Below, in pieces: positions 17,141 to 25,680 of a DNA stretch of 64,000 nucleotides (positions are counted from its first letter, which is position 1; every line of letters starts with the position of its first letter). Below the pieces are notes generated by a model that was given only the letters and a program-made list of their open reading frames with translations, was not told the DNA's origin and searched no databases. The position numbers and the translations under genes were made by a program. The DNA is taken from contig JACPOI010000031.1 of NCBI GenBank assembly GCA_016185015.1, positions 1 through 64,000 on the forward strand. Direction: 5' to 3'. Origin of the DNA: Burkholderiales bacterium. GTDB taxonomy: Bacteria; Pseudomonadota; Gammaproteobacteria; Burkholderiales; Burkholderiaceae_C.

Positions 17141-19000
17141 ATGGGTGCTTACGAAACTCAAGGCTTTCGCATGGACAACACCGGCCGGCGCATCGTCGTC
17201 GACCCTGTCACGCGCATCGAGGGCCATATGCGCTGCGAGGTCAACCTCGACAGCAACAATGTGATCCGCAACGCGGTCTCCACCGGCACCATGTGGCGCG
17301 GTCTGGAGGTGATTCTGAAGGGTCGCGACCCGCGCGACGCCTGGGCCTTCGTGGAGCGCATATGCGGCGTCTGCACCGGCTGCCACGCGCTGGCCTCGGT
17401 GCGCGCGGTGGAGGATGCGCTGGGCATTCAGATTCCGCTCAACGCTTATCTCATCCGCGAGATCATGGCCAAGACGCTGCAGGTGCACGACCACGCGGTG
17501 CACTTTTACCACCTGCACGCGCTGGACTGGGTGGACGTGCTGTCGGCCCTGAACGCCGATCCGAAGAAAACCAGCGAGCTGCAGCAGATGGTGTCGCCCT
17601 CGCACCCGCTTTCCTCGCCCGGCTACTTCCGAGACGTGCAGAACCGCCTGAAGAAGTTTGTTGCCAGCGGTCAGCTCGGCCCCTTCGCCAACGGCTACTG
17701 GGGTTCCAAGGCCTATGCGCTGCCAGCCGAAGCCAACCTGATGGCGGTCACGCACTACCTCGAAGCGCTGGATCTGCAAAAAGAGTGGGTGAAGATCCAC
17801 ACCATTTTTGGGGGAAAGAATCCGCACCCGAACTACCTCGTGGGCGGGGTTCCCTGCGCGATCAACATCGACGGCGACGGCGCGGCCGGCGCACCCATCA
17901 ACATGGAGCGTCTGAACTTCGTCGAGGCACGCATCAACGAGATCATCGAGTTCAACAAGAACGTCTATGTACCTGACGTGCTGGCCATTGGCACCATTTA
18001 CAAACAGGCTGGCTGGCTCTACGGCGGCGGCCTCTCGGCCACCAATGTCGCCGATTACGGCACCTATGAGAAAGTGCCCAACGACCGCAGCACACAACAG
18101 TTGCCCGGCGGCGTGATCCTCAATGGCAACTGGGACAAGATCCATGAGATCGATCCGCGCGACCCCGAGCAGGTGCAGGAATTCGTGAACCACAGCTGGT
18201 ACAAATACGCCGACGAAAGCAAGGGTCTGCACCCCTGGGATGGCGTGACAGAGGCCAACTACAAGCCCGAAGGTCCCAACTTCAAGGGCACGCGCACCAA
18301 CATTGAGCAGCTCGACGAGTCCGCAAAATACTCCTGGATCAAGAGTCCGCGCTGGCGTGGCCACGCGGTCGAGGTCGGTCCGCTGTCGCGCTACATCCTG
18401 GGCTACGCCCATGCGGTGCAGGGCAACAAATACTGCCAGCGCGTCAAGCAACAGGTGGACGCGTCTGCCGTCGCGATCAACAGGGCCCTGCCCAAAGCAC
18501 TGGGCCTGCCGGAAACCAACTACACGCTCAAGCAACTGCTGCCCACCACCATCGGTCGTACCCTGGCCCGCGCGCTGGAGAGCCAGTACAGCGGCGAGAT
18601 GATGTTGGACGACTTCAAGCAACTGATTGGCAACATCAAGGCTGGCGACACCAGTACCGCCAACATCGAGAAGTGGGATCCGGCCACCTGGCCCAAAGAA
18701 GCCAAAGGCGTGGGCACAGTGGCCGCGCCGCGCGGCATGCTGGGCCACTGGATCAAGATCAAGGACGGCAAAATCGAGAACTACCAGTGCGTGGTGCCCA
18801 CCACCTGGAACGGCTCGCCACGCGACACCAAGGGTCAGATCGGCGCTTTCGAAGCTTCGCTGATGAACACGCCCATGGTCAACCCGGAGCAGCCGTTGGA
18901 AATTCTGCGCACGCTGCACAGCTTCGACCCCTGCCTGGCCTGCTCCACGCACGTGATGAGCGAAGACGGTCAGGAAATGGCCCGCGTCACGGTGAGGTGA
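17141..19000 (+). CDS. hoxG: Membrane-bound [NiFe] hydrogenase large subunit HoxG (HupL)
   Basis: A 619-aa catalytic subunit that splits H2 at the NiFe(CN)2CO site. The N-terminal nickel ligands are in [10 protein letters not shown] (about residue 72) and the C-terminal ones in DPCLACSTH. The 15 residues after that His ([15 protein letters not shown]) are the extension removed by the HoxM protease after nickel insertion. It has no signal of its own and is exported together with HoxK by the Tat system. The start at 17141 ([13 protein letters not shown]) lies 20 bp after hoxK with a GAGGAAC-type ribosome site upstream. Confidence 0.97.
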   Translation: MGAYETQGFRMDNTGRRIVVDPVTRIEGHMRCEVNLDSNNVIRNAVSTGTMWRGLEVILKGRDPRDAWAFVERICGVCTGCHALASVRAVEDALGIQIPLNAYLIREIMAKTLQVHDHAVHFYHLHALDWVDVLSALNADPKKTSELQQMVSPSHPLSSPGYFRDVQNRLKKFVASGQLGPFANGYWGSKAYALPAEANLMAVTHYLEALDLQKEWVKIHTIFGGKNPHPNYLVGGVPCAINIDGDGAAGAPINMERLNFVEARINEIIEFNKNVYVPDVLAIGTIYKQAGWLYGGGLSATNVADYGTYEKVPNDRSTQQLPGGVILNGNWDKIHEIDPRDPEQVQEFVNHSWYKYADESKGLHPWDGVTEANYKPEGPNFKGTRTNIEQLDESAKYSWIKSPRWRGHAVEVGPLSRYILGYAHAVQGNKYCQRVKQQVDASAVAINRALPKALGLPETNYTLKQLLPTTIGRTLARALESQYSGEMMLDDFKQLIGNIKAGDTSTANIEKWDPATWPKEAKGVGTVAAPRGMLGHWIKIKDGKIENYQCVVPTTWNGSPRDTKGQIGAFEASLMNTPMVNPEQPLEILRTLHSFDPCLACSTHVMSEDGQEMARVTVR

Positions 19001-19002
19001 GA

Positions 19003-19100
19003 TGACCCCCTGCGCCGCTTCGCGTCTTCCCCTCAGGGAGACTAAGCCCCGGGACCGGCAAAGCCGGATTCTCTGCGTGCGCTGGATCGGGGCACGCGGG
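19003..19100. repeat. Intergenic repeat between hoxG and the small exported-protein gene
   Basis: The element begins CCCCCTGCGCCGCTTCGC and contains a short hairpin (CCGG..AAAGCCGG). The same opening word occurs at about 23360 and 36525 in this window. It belongs to the dispersed GC-rich repeat family of Comamonadaceae-type genomes and lies inside the operon, where it may shape mRNA stability between hoxG and hoxZ. Confidence 0.55.
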
Positions 19101-19148
19101 CACGGCGCCCATCCCGGAAATGAAATGAACCCACACGAGGAGATAAAC

Positions 19149-19370
19149 ATGCAAGTGAAAAAAAACCTGCGCCAACTGGGCACAACCGCACTGCTGCTGG
19201 GCCTGACGGGCGCCGCGCAGGCCCACGATGGTCACGGCCCCCACGAGCTGTGGGACATGCTCACCCACGCCGTCGGCGTCGAGCAACTGCTCGCGCTGTT
19301 CGGAATCGGGCTGGGTGTGATGGCTGTGCGCCAGTGGCGCGCACGCCGGGGCCAGGCCGTGTCGAAGTGA
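19149..19370 (+). CDS. Small exported His-rich protein, 73 aa
   Basis: A 73-aa protein I do not recognise. It starts MQVKKNLRQLGTTALLLGLT and has a clear signal peptide with a likely cut after AAQA, leaving HDGHGPHELWD. This is followed by a second hydrophobic helix (LLALFGIGLGVMAVRQW) and a basic end. It is therefore a periplasm-facing, single-helix membrane protein with several histidines near its mature N-terminus. A good AGGAG ribosome site lies at about 19137. It sits between hoxG and hoxZ, a position with no gene in the classical hox order, so it may help assemble the cytochrome b complex or handle metal. Confidence 0.75.
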   Translation: MQVKKNLRQLGTTALLLGLTGAAQAHDGHGPHELWDMLTHAVGVEQLLALFGIGLGVMAVRQWRARRGQAVSK

Positions 19371-19396
19371 CCGTCGTTCCCCACTCGGAGCACATC

Positions 19397-20146
19397 ATGT
19401 CCACTCTGTCTGCCCAAGAACTGGCCCAGCAGCGCCAGGCCGATGCCACCGGCATCGACAACAACGCCGTCTTGCTCGGCGATTCCATCAAGTCGGTCTA
19501 CGTCTATGAAGCGCCGGTGCGCATCTGGCACTGGATCAACGCCGCAGCGATCACCGTGCTGGCCATTACCGGCTACTTCATCGGCGTGCCGCTGCCGACC
19601 ATGCCGGGCGAGGCCAGCGACAACTACCTGATGGGCTACATCCGCTTCGCGCACTTCACCGCTGGGTACATCCTGGCCGTGGGCCTGCTCGGGCGCGCCT
19701 ACTGGGCGATCGTCGGCAACCACCACGCTCGCGAACTGTTCTGGGTCCCGCTTTTCCAGAAAGCCTACTGGCGTGAGGTGATTCAAGTGCTGGCGTGGTA
19801 CCTGTTTATCGCTCCCAAGCCCAACCAGTACGTGGGACACAACCCGCTGGCCAGGTTCGCCATGTTTACCCTGTATCTCGGCATTGGCCTGTTCATGATC
19901 GTCACCGGCTTTGCGTTGTACGGGGAAGGCACACAGCCGGGATCCTGGGCGCACACGCTGTTCACCACCTGGGTGATTCCGCTGTTCGGCCAGAGCCAGG
20001 ATGTGCACACCTGGCACCGCTTGGGCATGTGGGGCATGGTCATCTTCATCATCTTCCACATCTACGCTGCGATCCGCGAGGACATCATGGGTCGCCAGAG
20101 TATCGTGAGCACGATGATCTCCGGCCACCGCACGTTCAAGGATTAA
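19397..20146 (+). CDS. hoxZ: Hydrogenase cytochrome b subunit HoxZ (HupC)
   Basis: A 249-aa diheme cytochrome b that anchors the hydrogenase and passes electrons to the quinone pool. Four membrane helices are visible (about residues 45-65, 90-115, 155-180, 210-230) with conserved His residues in IWHWINAAAI, YIRFAHFTAGYIL and HTWHRLGMW. The motif ARFAMFTLYLGIGLFM is typical of the HupC/HyaC family. It starts 26 bp after the small exported-protein gene and belongs to the same operon. Confidence 0.95.
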   Translation: MSTLSAQELAQQRQADATGIDNNAVLLGDSIKSVYVYEAPVRIWHWINAAAITVLAITGYFIGVPLPTMPGEASDNYLMGYIRFAHFTAGYILAVGLLGRAYWAIVGNHHARELFWVPLFQKAYWREVIQVLAWYLFIAPKPNQYVGHNPLARFAMFTLYLGIGLFMIVTGFALYGEGTQPGSWAHTLFTTWVIPLFGQSQDVHTWHRLGMWGMVIFIIFHIYAAIREDIMGRQSIVSTMISGHRTFKD

Positions 20147-20250
20147 CCCCCCGCGCCGCCTTCGGCGCCCTCCCCAAAGGGGCGTTATTGGCGGCCCGTC
20201 CTGAGCTTGTCGATGGACGGTTCCGCGGAACCCTGGGTTGAGGCATTTCG
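20147..20250. repeat. Composite intergenic repeat between hoxZ and the HTH gene
   Basis: Directly after hoxZ lies a GC-rich element (CCGCGCCGCCTTCGGCGCCC with CCCCAAAGGGG). It is followed by CCGTCCTGAGCTTGTCGATG, close to the widely dispersed CCTGAGCTTGTCGAAGG repeat seen in many proteobacteria. The two repeats fill most of the 149-bp gap and show that the next gene was joined to the operon across repeat sequence. Confidence 0.55.
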
Positions 20251-20295
20251 CTCCGAGTTTATTTTTATTGGTCGCGCAACGTTCATTCGATTTAG

Positions 20296-20667
20296 ATGTC
20301 GCTCTCCGCTCATCCCCGCTGGCTCGCTGCTGCTTCGGTGCTTCCTCCGAAGGGGGTGCCGGTGCGCACGCCCATGCACCCGGGTCGGCTGCTGGCGCGC
20401 ACCTGCCTGGCACCGCTCTCGCTCAACCAGAGCGAGGCGGCCCGGCTGCTTGGACTGTCGCGCCGCCGGCTGCACGAGTTGGTGCACGGTCAGCGCGCCA
20501 TGTCGCCCGACACCGCCATCCGCTGTGCGCGGCAGTTCGGTATCGATACGGCCTTCTGGCTCGCACACCAGTCCGCCTGGGACAGCTTCCATGCCTGGAA
20601 GCGCCTGTATGCGGTGGCGCACAGATCCCCGAGCGGTGCCGCACCCTTTTCTTCTGATTCTCCCTGA
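20296..20667 (+). CDS. HigA-like helix-turn-helix protein in the hydrogenase operon
   Basis: A 123-aa protein with the HigA-type XRE domain. It reads MHPGRLLARTCLAPLSLNQS, EAARLLGLSRRRLHELVHGQ and AMSPDTAIRCARQFGIDTAF, then WLAHQSAWDSFHAWKR. ATG at 20296 is the first start; ATG at 20374 (MHPGRL) gives the usual HigA length and may be the real one. HigA proteins normally neutralise a HigB toxin and repress their own promoter, but no toxin gene adjoins it. It lies between hoxZ and hoxM, 22 bp before hoxM, so it may have been recruited as an operon regulator or may be an orphan. Confidence 0.8.
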   Translation: MSLSAHPRWLAAASVLPPKGVPVRTPMHPGRLLARTCLAPLSLNQSEAARLLGLSRRRLHELVHGQRAMSPDTAIRCARQFGIDTAFWLAHQSAWDSFHAWKRLYAVAHRSPSGAAPFSSDSP

Positions 20668-20689
20668 GCGTTTATCGGGACCACCCCAC

Positions 20690-21361
20690 ATGAGCAGACA
20701 TCCGTCCGAAACCACCTGTCACCCCAGGGGTGACAGCCCTGCCCAGCCGCCAGCGATCGTGGTGCTGGGCATTGGCAACCTGCTCTGGGCCGACGAGGGC
20801 TTTGGCGTGCGCTGCATTGAGACGCTGCAGCGCCGCTACGAGTTCGCCGGGCATGTGTCGCTCATCGACGGCGGCACGCAGGGGCTGTACCTGATCCAGC
20901 ACGTGCAGGCGGCGGACTGTTTGTTGATCTTCGACGCCATCGACTACGGCCTGGAGCCCGGTACCCTGAAGCAGGTGCGCGACGACGCTGTGCCGCGCTT
21001 CATGGGCGCGAAAAAAATGAGCCTGCACCAGACCGGTTTTCAGGAAGTGCTTTCGCTGGCGCAGCTCACCGGCAAGTTCCCGTCCCAGATGTTGCTGATC
21101 GGCTGCCAGCCCCAGGAGTTGGAAGACTACGGCGGCAGCCTGCGCCCGGTGGTGAAGGCTGCGATGGAAGACGCGCTGGCCCTGGGTGTGGACCAGATCG
21201 CGCGCTGGGGTGGCGAGCCCGTGCCGCGCCGCACGCCGCTGGGCGAACGCGAAGCGGTCACCCTGGACGAGCTCGCGTTGGCCGCCTACGAGACGCAGCG
21301 TCCCGCGCCTGAGCAAGCCTGCCGTTCGGGTGACGAACGCTTTTTCCCCAAGGACCTCTGA
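20690..21361 (+). CDS. hoxM: Hydrogenase maturation endopeptidase HoxM (HupD)
   Basis: A 223-aa nickel-dependent protease that removes the C-terminal peptide of HoxG after metal insertion. The family motif VVLGIGNLLWADEGFGVRCI carries the first metal-binding acidic residue (E in DEGFG). FDAIDYG and the His in SLHQTGFQEVL supply the others. It has about 20 extra N-terminal residues and a longer C-terminal tail than E. coli HyaD. It ends one base before hoxL, so the two are translationally linked. Confidence 0.94.
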   Translation: MSRHPSETTCHPRGDSPAQPPAIVVLGIGNLLWADEGFGVRCIETLQRRYEFAGHVSLIDGGTQGLYLIQHVQAADCLLIFDAIDYGLEPGTLKQVRDDAVPRFMGAKKMSLHQTGFQEVLSLAQLTGKFPSQMLLIGCQPQELEDYGGSLRPVVKAAMEDALALGVDQIARWGGEPVPRRTPLGEREAVTLDELALAAYETQRPAPEQACRSGDERFFPKDL

Positions 21362-21362
21362 C

Positions 21363-21668
21363 ATGTGCATCGGCATCCCCATGCAGGTCAGCGCCATCGA
21401 GCCCGGACACGCCTGGTGCGAAGGCCGTGGCGAGCGGCGCCGGGTGAACACCGCGCTGGTCGGTCCGTGTGAGCCCGGCGACTGGTTGCTGGTGTTCTTG
21501 GGTGACGCGCGCGAACACATCAGCACCGAGCGTGCCGCCGAAGTCAACGCGGCGCTGGACCTAGTGCAAGACGCCATGCAGGGCCGGAGAGCCCGTGGCG
21601 ATGCCGGCTTTGAACTGCCTTCACAGATGACCACCGAACAACTCAGGCAGTTGTCCGGACAGACCTGA
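21363..21668 (+). CDS. hoxL: HypC/HupF-family hydrogenase chaperone HoxL
   Basis: A 101-aa member of the HypC family. MCIGIPMQVSAIEPGHAWCE has the essential Met-Cys start, whose cysteine holds the iron cofactor and the large-subunit precursor. The C-terminus is longer than in HypC. In C. necator, HoxL works specifically on the membrane-bound hydrogenase large subunit, while the general HypC (here at 27823) serves the HypCD complex. The position after hoxM matches that system. Confidence 0.92.
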   Translation: MCIGIPMQVSAIEPGHAWCEGRGERRRVNTALVGPCEPGDWLLVFLGDAREHISTERAAEVNAALDLVQDAMQGRRARGDAGFELPSQMTTEQLRQLSGQT

Positions 21669-21695
21669 CACCCACCCCCACACACAGGAGATGAC

Positions 21696-22196
21696 ATGAA
21701 CACCGCCACCGACACCACCGGCCGGGCTTTTGCCCTGCCACTGCCAGACACCAACCCCGCGCCACCGCTGGTGATGCGCCTAGTGCGCGACTTCGATGCC
21801 GCCTGGGTGGACGAAACCAGCGTGGCCGCATGGAGCGCGGGCGGCGGCGACCGCTTGGTGCTGCTCGCGGGCGACCCGGTGCGGTTCCCCGAAGGCCAGG
21901 ACGTGGCGGCCGTGCTGCCCGAACTGATGAAGGTTTTTCCAAACCGCTTTCAGGTGGCCGTGGTGCCGCGAGACAACGAGGACGCGTTGGCGCGCCGTTA
22001 CGGCTCGCAGCGCTGGCCCACCCTGCTGTTCTTTCGCGACGGTCAGTACGTCACCGCCATCGCCGGCATGCAGGACTGGGACGTGTACCAAAGCGGTGTG
22101 GCCGCCGCGCTTGCCATGCCACCCTCACGCCCGCCCACCATCGGCATCCCCGTGGTGAGCCAGGGCAGCACCAGCAAAGACAGCGGCTGCCATTGA
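21696..22196 (+). CDS. hoxO: HoxO/HupG (HyaE-type) hydrogenase accessory protein
   Basis: A 166-aa thioredoxin-fold protein of the HyaE family. The central SQRWPTLLFFRDGQYVTAIA matches the family, and the usual redox Cys pair of thioredoxin is absent. HyaE/HoxO proteins bind the Tat signal of the small-subunit precursor and protect it from premature export. It is preceded by a GGAG ribosome site and sits in the canonical order before hoxQ. Confidence 0.9.
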   Translation: MNTATDTTGRAFALPLPDTNPAPPLVMRLVRDFDAAWVDETSVAAWSAGGGDRLVLLAGDPVRFPEGQDVAAVLPELMKVFPNRFQVAVVPRDNEDALARRYGSQRWPTLLFFRDGQYVTAIAGMQDWDVYQSGVAAALAMPPSRPPTIGIPVVSQGSTSKDSGCH

Positions 22197-22220
22197 ACCG
22201 ACCGACACCGAGGACACCCC

Positions 22221-23102
22221 ATGAAAGACTTCCCCATCCCCCTCGTGGCCATCGGCCCGGGCACCCAGCCCGAAGACGAAAAGCTGGACTATGTGCACAT
22301 GCCCACAGACATGGGCACCTACCGCCCACCCGTGCTGCCCGAGCCCGAAGAGCTGGCCGGGCGCGAAGCCGCGCGCGCGGTGTTGGGTCAGGTGCTGGCG
22401 CTGCTGGACCGCACTGCGCAAGGTGGCCCGGGCGGCCAGGTGGCGCTGACCACGCTGCCTGCGCAGGACCTGCAGCTGATCAAGCAGATCATGGGTGAGG
22501 GCGAGGTCAGCGCCCTGGTGCGCGAAGAAGACGGCGCGCTGGAGGTGCGCATCCAGGAAGCGGTGCTGGCCGGCGTGTGGCGCCTCATCACGTTCCGCAC
22601 CGTGGACGGCGAGCGCACCATGATTGACGACGTGATTGAGGTCAGCCCGGTGCCGGCGCTGCTGCGCGCCATGGCGGTGGACGACGTGTGGCCGCAGGAC
22701 GCCATGCCGCATTGGGCTGGTCCGTTGCCACCCAACGTGCAGAACGCGCCCCTGCTGGTGGAAGAAATCCGCGACCAGGTGCTCGGCTGGAAACCCGGCC
22801 AGGTCTCGCACGTGGTCAACTTCACACTGCTGCCGGTCACGCCCGAAGACATCGGTTTCCTCGACCACCATCTCGGTACCGGCCGCGTGCTCATGCTCTC
22901 GCGCGGTTACGGCAACTGCCGCATCTCCAACACGCGCCTGCCCAACTGCTGGCGCGTGGTGTACTACAACTCGATGGACAAGGTGATCCTCAACACGGTC
23001 GAGGTGGTGGACATGCCCGAGGTAGCGATGGCCGCCCCCGAAGACCTGCGCGATTCGCACGAGCGGCTGCTCGATGTGATCACCTACCTGGAGTCGGTGT
23101 GA
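22221..23102 (+). CDS. hoxQ: Hydrogenase expression protein HoxQ (HupH/HyaF)
   Basis: A 293-aa protein of the HupH/HyaF family, needed for maturation of the small subunit's iron-sulfur clusters under oxygen. The N-terminus MKDFPIPLVAIGPGTQPEDE and the C-terminal RGYGNCRISNTRLPNCWRVV (two conserved cysteines) are diagnostic. It follows hoxO by 24 bp and precedes the rubredoxin gene, as in other O2-tolerant hydrogenase operons. Confidence 0.92.
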   Translation: MKDFPIPLVAIGPGTQPEDEKLDYVHMPTDMGTYRPPVLPEPEELAGREAARAVLGQVLALLDRTAQGGPGGQVALTTLPAQDLQLIKQIMGEGEVSALVREEDGALEVRIQEAVLAGVWRLITFRTVDGERTMIDDVIEVSPVPALLRAMAVDDVWPQDAMPHWAGPLPPNVQNAPLLVEEIRDQVLGWKPGQVSHVVNFTLLPVTPEDIGFLDHHLGTGRVLMLSRGYGNCRISNTRLPNCWRVVYYNSMDKVILNTVEVVDMPEVAMAAPEDLRDSHERLLDVITYLESV

Positions 23103-23126
23103 CGTTTCCCGTCCACCCGGCGCACC

Positions 23127-23357
23127 ATGAGCAATGACCATTTCGAAGGCTTTGAAGGCTCGTACCTGGGCAACCGCGATGTGCTGCGCCCCGGCTCGCG
23201 CCTCGAATGCAAAATCTGCTGGTGGGTCTACGACCCCGCCCTGGGCGATCCACAGTGGCAGATTCTGCCCGGCACACCGTTCGCGGATCTGCCTGCGCAC
23301 TGGCGCTGCCCGAACTGCGACTGCGATGCCGAGCAGTTCCTGATGCTGGTGGATTGA
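23127..23357 (+). CDS. hoxR: Rubredoxin HoxR (HupI)
   Basis: A 76-aa rubredoxin with the two metal knuckles CKICWW and CPNCDC, each CxxC, that hold a single iron. HoxR/HupI proteins are thought to protect or reduce the special [4Fe-3S] cluster of O2-tolerant hydrogenases during assembly in air. The N-terminal 30 residues (MSNDHFEGFEGSYLGNRDVL) are an extension typical of this subfamily. It fits with the extra cysteines seen in HoxK. Confidence 0.93.
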   Translation: MSNDHFEGFEGSYLGNRDVLRPGSRLECKICWWVYDPALGDPQWQILPGTPFADLPAHWRCPNCDCDAEQFLMLVD

Positions 23358-23465
23358 GATGAACCCCCTGCGCCGCTGGGTTCAAAGACCCTCTCCCGCT
23401 GGAGGGAGATGGGGCTTGACTCCCTCGCCCCTCTGGGGAGAGGGTTGGGGTGAGGGGCCAGCCGC
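23358..23465. repeat. Intergenic repeat with two hairpin segments before hoxT
   Basis: The segment opens with CCCCCTGCGCCGCT and carries the exact 18-mer GAGAGGGTTGGGGTGAGG at 23438-23455, which recurs at 36620-36637 before hoxJ. CCCTCTCCC and its complements form hairpins. This is a dispersed REP-like element within the operon. Confidence 0.65.
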
Positions 23466-23513
23466 GCCAAACGCGTGTGTCGCAGGCAGTGCACCGCACG
23501 ATAGAAAGAACCC

Positions 23514-24065
23514 ATGAGCCCGCTCACCCTCATGGACACCCCCTCAGCGGCGCCCGCCCAACTGGCCGAACGCGTGCAGAGCCTTGTGAATTTCTACCGT
23601 CACGTTCAGACCGAGCGCATGCAGGGCATTCCTTTGCTGAACCCGGCGTTGCAGGTCGAGGCGGTGGGGTTCGAATGGGCGAATCCGGTCGAGTCAGGCG
23701 ACCCACAGGTGGCCGAGGGTGTGCTGATCACCCCCTGGTTCATGAGCCTGCTGCGCCTGCCGTCGGTGAATGGGCCGCACGGCAACCGCGTGGGCCGCAA
23801 AGCCGTGCGCGACTTTGGCAGCGAACGATTTGAATTCATCGGTGGGCACGACCCTGCCATCGGCTACCACGAGACTTGCGCGCTGTTTTCCCCCATGAAC
23901 GGCTTCACCAGCCAGGACCTGGCGCGCGAGACCGCACTGGCTTCGCTGGCCCTGGTCAGACCGGCACCCGTGCCTGAGCCGACCCGAGCGCCCGTGGCCG
24001 AGCCGCTGCCATCGCGGCGGGCCTTTTTCCTGGCCCGTCGGCCGGACACCGGGGCGACGTCGTGA
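23514..24065 (+). CDS. hoxT: Hydrogenase assembly chaperone HoxT (HupJ, HybE family)
   Basis: A 183-aa HybE-family chaperone. QSLVNFYRHVQTERMQGIP and LITPWFMSLLRLP are the conserved segments. HybE/HoxT proteins bind the small-subunit precursor and its Tat signal and help quality control before export. About 45 C-terminal residues are rich in Pro, Ala and Arg and are not conserved. ATG at 23514 (MSPLTLMDTPS) may be preceded functionally by ATG at 23532. Its stop overlaps hoxV by four bases (GTGA). Confidence 0.9.
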   Translation: MSPLTLMDTPSAAPAQLAERVQSLVNFYRHVQTERMQGIPLLNPALQVEAVGFEWANPVESGDPQVAEGVLITPWFMSLLRLPSVNGPHGNRVGRKAVRDFGSERFEFIGGHDPAIGYHETCALFSPMNGFTSQDLARETALASLALVRPAPVPEPTRAPVAEPLPSRRAFFLARRPDTGATS

Positions 24066-25246
24066 ACGCGCTCGGTCTGACCGGGTCAACCGGCCTGTCG
24101 CAGCTGGCCGGTGCCCTGCGCGTGGCACCCGGTGTGGCGACGCCCATGGCCCTGCAAAGCAGCCGCCAGGACTGGGCGCCGCGCCTGGCCCGGGCGCAGG
24201 CCGTGAACGCCGTGCCCGGCCTCATGGCCAGCCTGTTCAATCTCTGCGGCCACGCGCACCGCCTGTGCTCGCAGCTCGCCATCGAAGCGGCGGCGCCGGG
24301 TCTGCTCCCTGCGCCGCAACAGGTGGCTCAGCGCCTGCGCACCGAGACCGCGCAGGAACACATCCGCCGCATCGGGCTGGACTGGCCGCGCCTGCTGGCC
24401 AACGATGGCGATGAGTTGCTGGCAGCCCAGGCACAGGCCGCGCTCAGGGCCTGCCCACTGCTGGCCCCCGCTGCCAGCGCGCTGGCCGATCCCTGGCACG
24501 CCACGCTCGTCTGGTTGCAAGACCATCTGCTGCACCAGCCCGCCACCACCTGGCACGGCGCCTGGCAAACCAGCGGCGCCGACTGGTTGCTGGACTGGAG
24601 CCACCGCCACGACGGCTGGCTGGCCCCACTGCTCAGCGCCGCCCGCCAGATCGACGACGGCGTGCCGCTGGACCCAGCCAGCGCGCTGCGCGCCCATGCG
24701 GATGCCTCGGGCCAGCGCACCCTGGCCGCGGCGCTGGCCCTTGAGCCCGGCTTTGCCTTGCGCCCGCAGTGGCACGGCGCCTGCGCCCAAAGCGGCAGCT
24801 GGACCCGGTTGAACGATCCGACGCCATACCGACCCCTCACACCCTGGGCCTTGCTGGGCAGCCGCGTCGCCGAGCTGATCCGCCTGTGCCTGCCCGACGC
24901 AGCGGGCCAGAGCGGCGCGGGCTGGCTGTCCTTCGGCTCGCTGGCCACGGGGCCACGCCAGGGTCTGGCCTGGGTGGAAATGGCGCGTGGCCTGCTGGTG
25001 CACCAGGTCGAGGTCGACAGCACGGGGCGCGATGCGCGGGTGCTTGCCTGCCGCGTGCTCGCGCCGACCGAGTGGAATTTTCATCCGCAGGGTGTGGTGG
25101 CGCAGCGCATCGCCGCGCTGGACGCCGCCGAACCACCGGCCGCCGTGGAGCGCCGCGTGCGCCTGCTCATGGCGGCGTTCGACCCTTGCGTGCCGTTTGA
25201 CGTGACGCACCCGGTGCGCGCCGGGCAGGAGCTGCCACATGCATGA
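24062..25246 (+). CDS. hoxV: Hydrogenase assembly protein HoxV (HupK)
   Basis: A 394-aa HupK-family scaffold protein distantly related to the hydrogenase large subunit. It is thought to hold the Fe(CN)2CO cofactor before transfer to HoxG. It keeps a large-subunit-like ending, AAFDPCVPFDVTHPVRAG, with one of the usual cysteines replaced. The GTG start at 24062 overlaps the hoxT stop. Its 3' end overlaps hypA by 8 bases. The rest of the protein is Ala- and Leu-rich and poorly conserved in the family. Confidence 0.88.
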   Translation: MNALGLTGSTGLSQLAGALRVAPGVATPMALQSSRQDWAPRLARAQAVNAVPGLMASLFNLCGHAHRLCSQLAIEAAAPGLLPAPQQVAQRLRTETAQEHIRRIGLDWPRLLANDGDELLAAQAQAALRACPLLAPAASALADPWHATLVWLQDHLLHQPATTWHGAWQTSGADWLLDWSHRHDGWLAPLLSAARQIDDGVPLDPASALRAHADASGQRTLAAALALEPGFALRPQWHGACAQSGSWTRLNDPTPYRPLTPWALLGSRVAELIRLCLPDAAGQSGAGWLSFGSLATGPRQGLAWVEMARGLLVHQVEVDSTGRDARVLACRVLAPTEWNFHPQGVVAQRIAALDAAEPPAAVERRVRLLMAAFDPCVPFDVTHPVRAGQELPHA

Positions 25247-25580
25247 GGCCAGCCTCGCCGGTGGCGTGTTGCAGCTGGTGGAAAGCACCGCCGCACGCGA
25301 CGGTTTTTCCCGTCTGTTGTCGCTGCGGATCGAGGCCGGGCAGCTCGCGGGGGTGGATGTGCGCGCCCTGCGTTTTGCGCTGGATTGCTTGGCACCAGGA
25401 ACCGTGCTCGAAGGCGCCCAGATCGACATCGAAGAACCACCCGGTCAGGCCTGGTGCCTGGGCTGTGCGCAGACGGTGGAGATCGCCCAGCGCGGCGACG
25501 CCTGTCCCCTTTGCGGTGGCTACCAGCTCCAGCCCACCGGCGGCATGGCCTTGCGTGTGCTGGACATGCAGGTAGAATGA
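25239..25580 (+). CDS. hypA: Hydrogenase nickel incorporation protein HypA
   Basis: A 113-aa metallochaperone that delivers nickel with HypB. The N-terminal [15 protein letters not shown] carries the nickel-binding His2. A zinc site is formed by CLGC and CPLC (about residues 73-76 and 91-94). Normal length. It overlaps hoxV and is followed after 100 bp by hypB. Confidence 0.95.
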   Translation: MHEASLAGGVLQLVESTAARDGFSRLLSLRIEAGQLAGVDVRALRFALDCLAPGTVLEGAQIDIEEPPGQAWCLGCAQTVEIAQRGDACPLCGGYQLQPTGGMALRVLDMQVE

Positions 25581-25680
25581 AAACGGAACACACTGTGCCG
25601 CTTCACGACCGCCAGAAAACCCTTGGGGCAACGCAGACGGTCTGCGGCGCCTAGCATCACGATTGAACAGGAGACAGACT

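Noticed and set aside
16943..19183. A 746-codon open frame opposite hoxG
   Set aside because: Shadow of the hydrogenase large-subunit gene caused by high third-position GC; no family motif.
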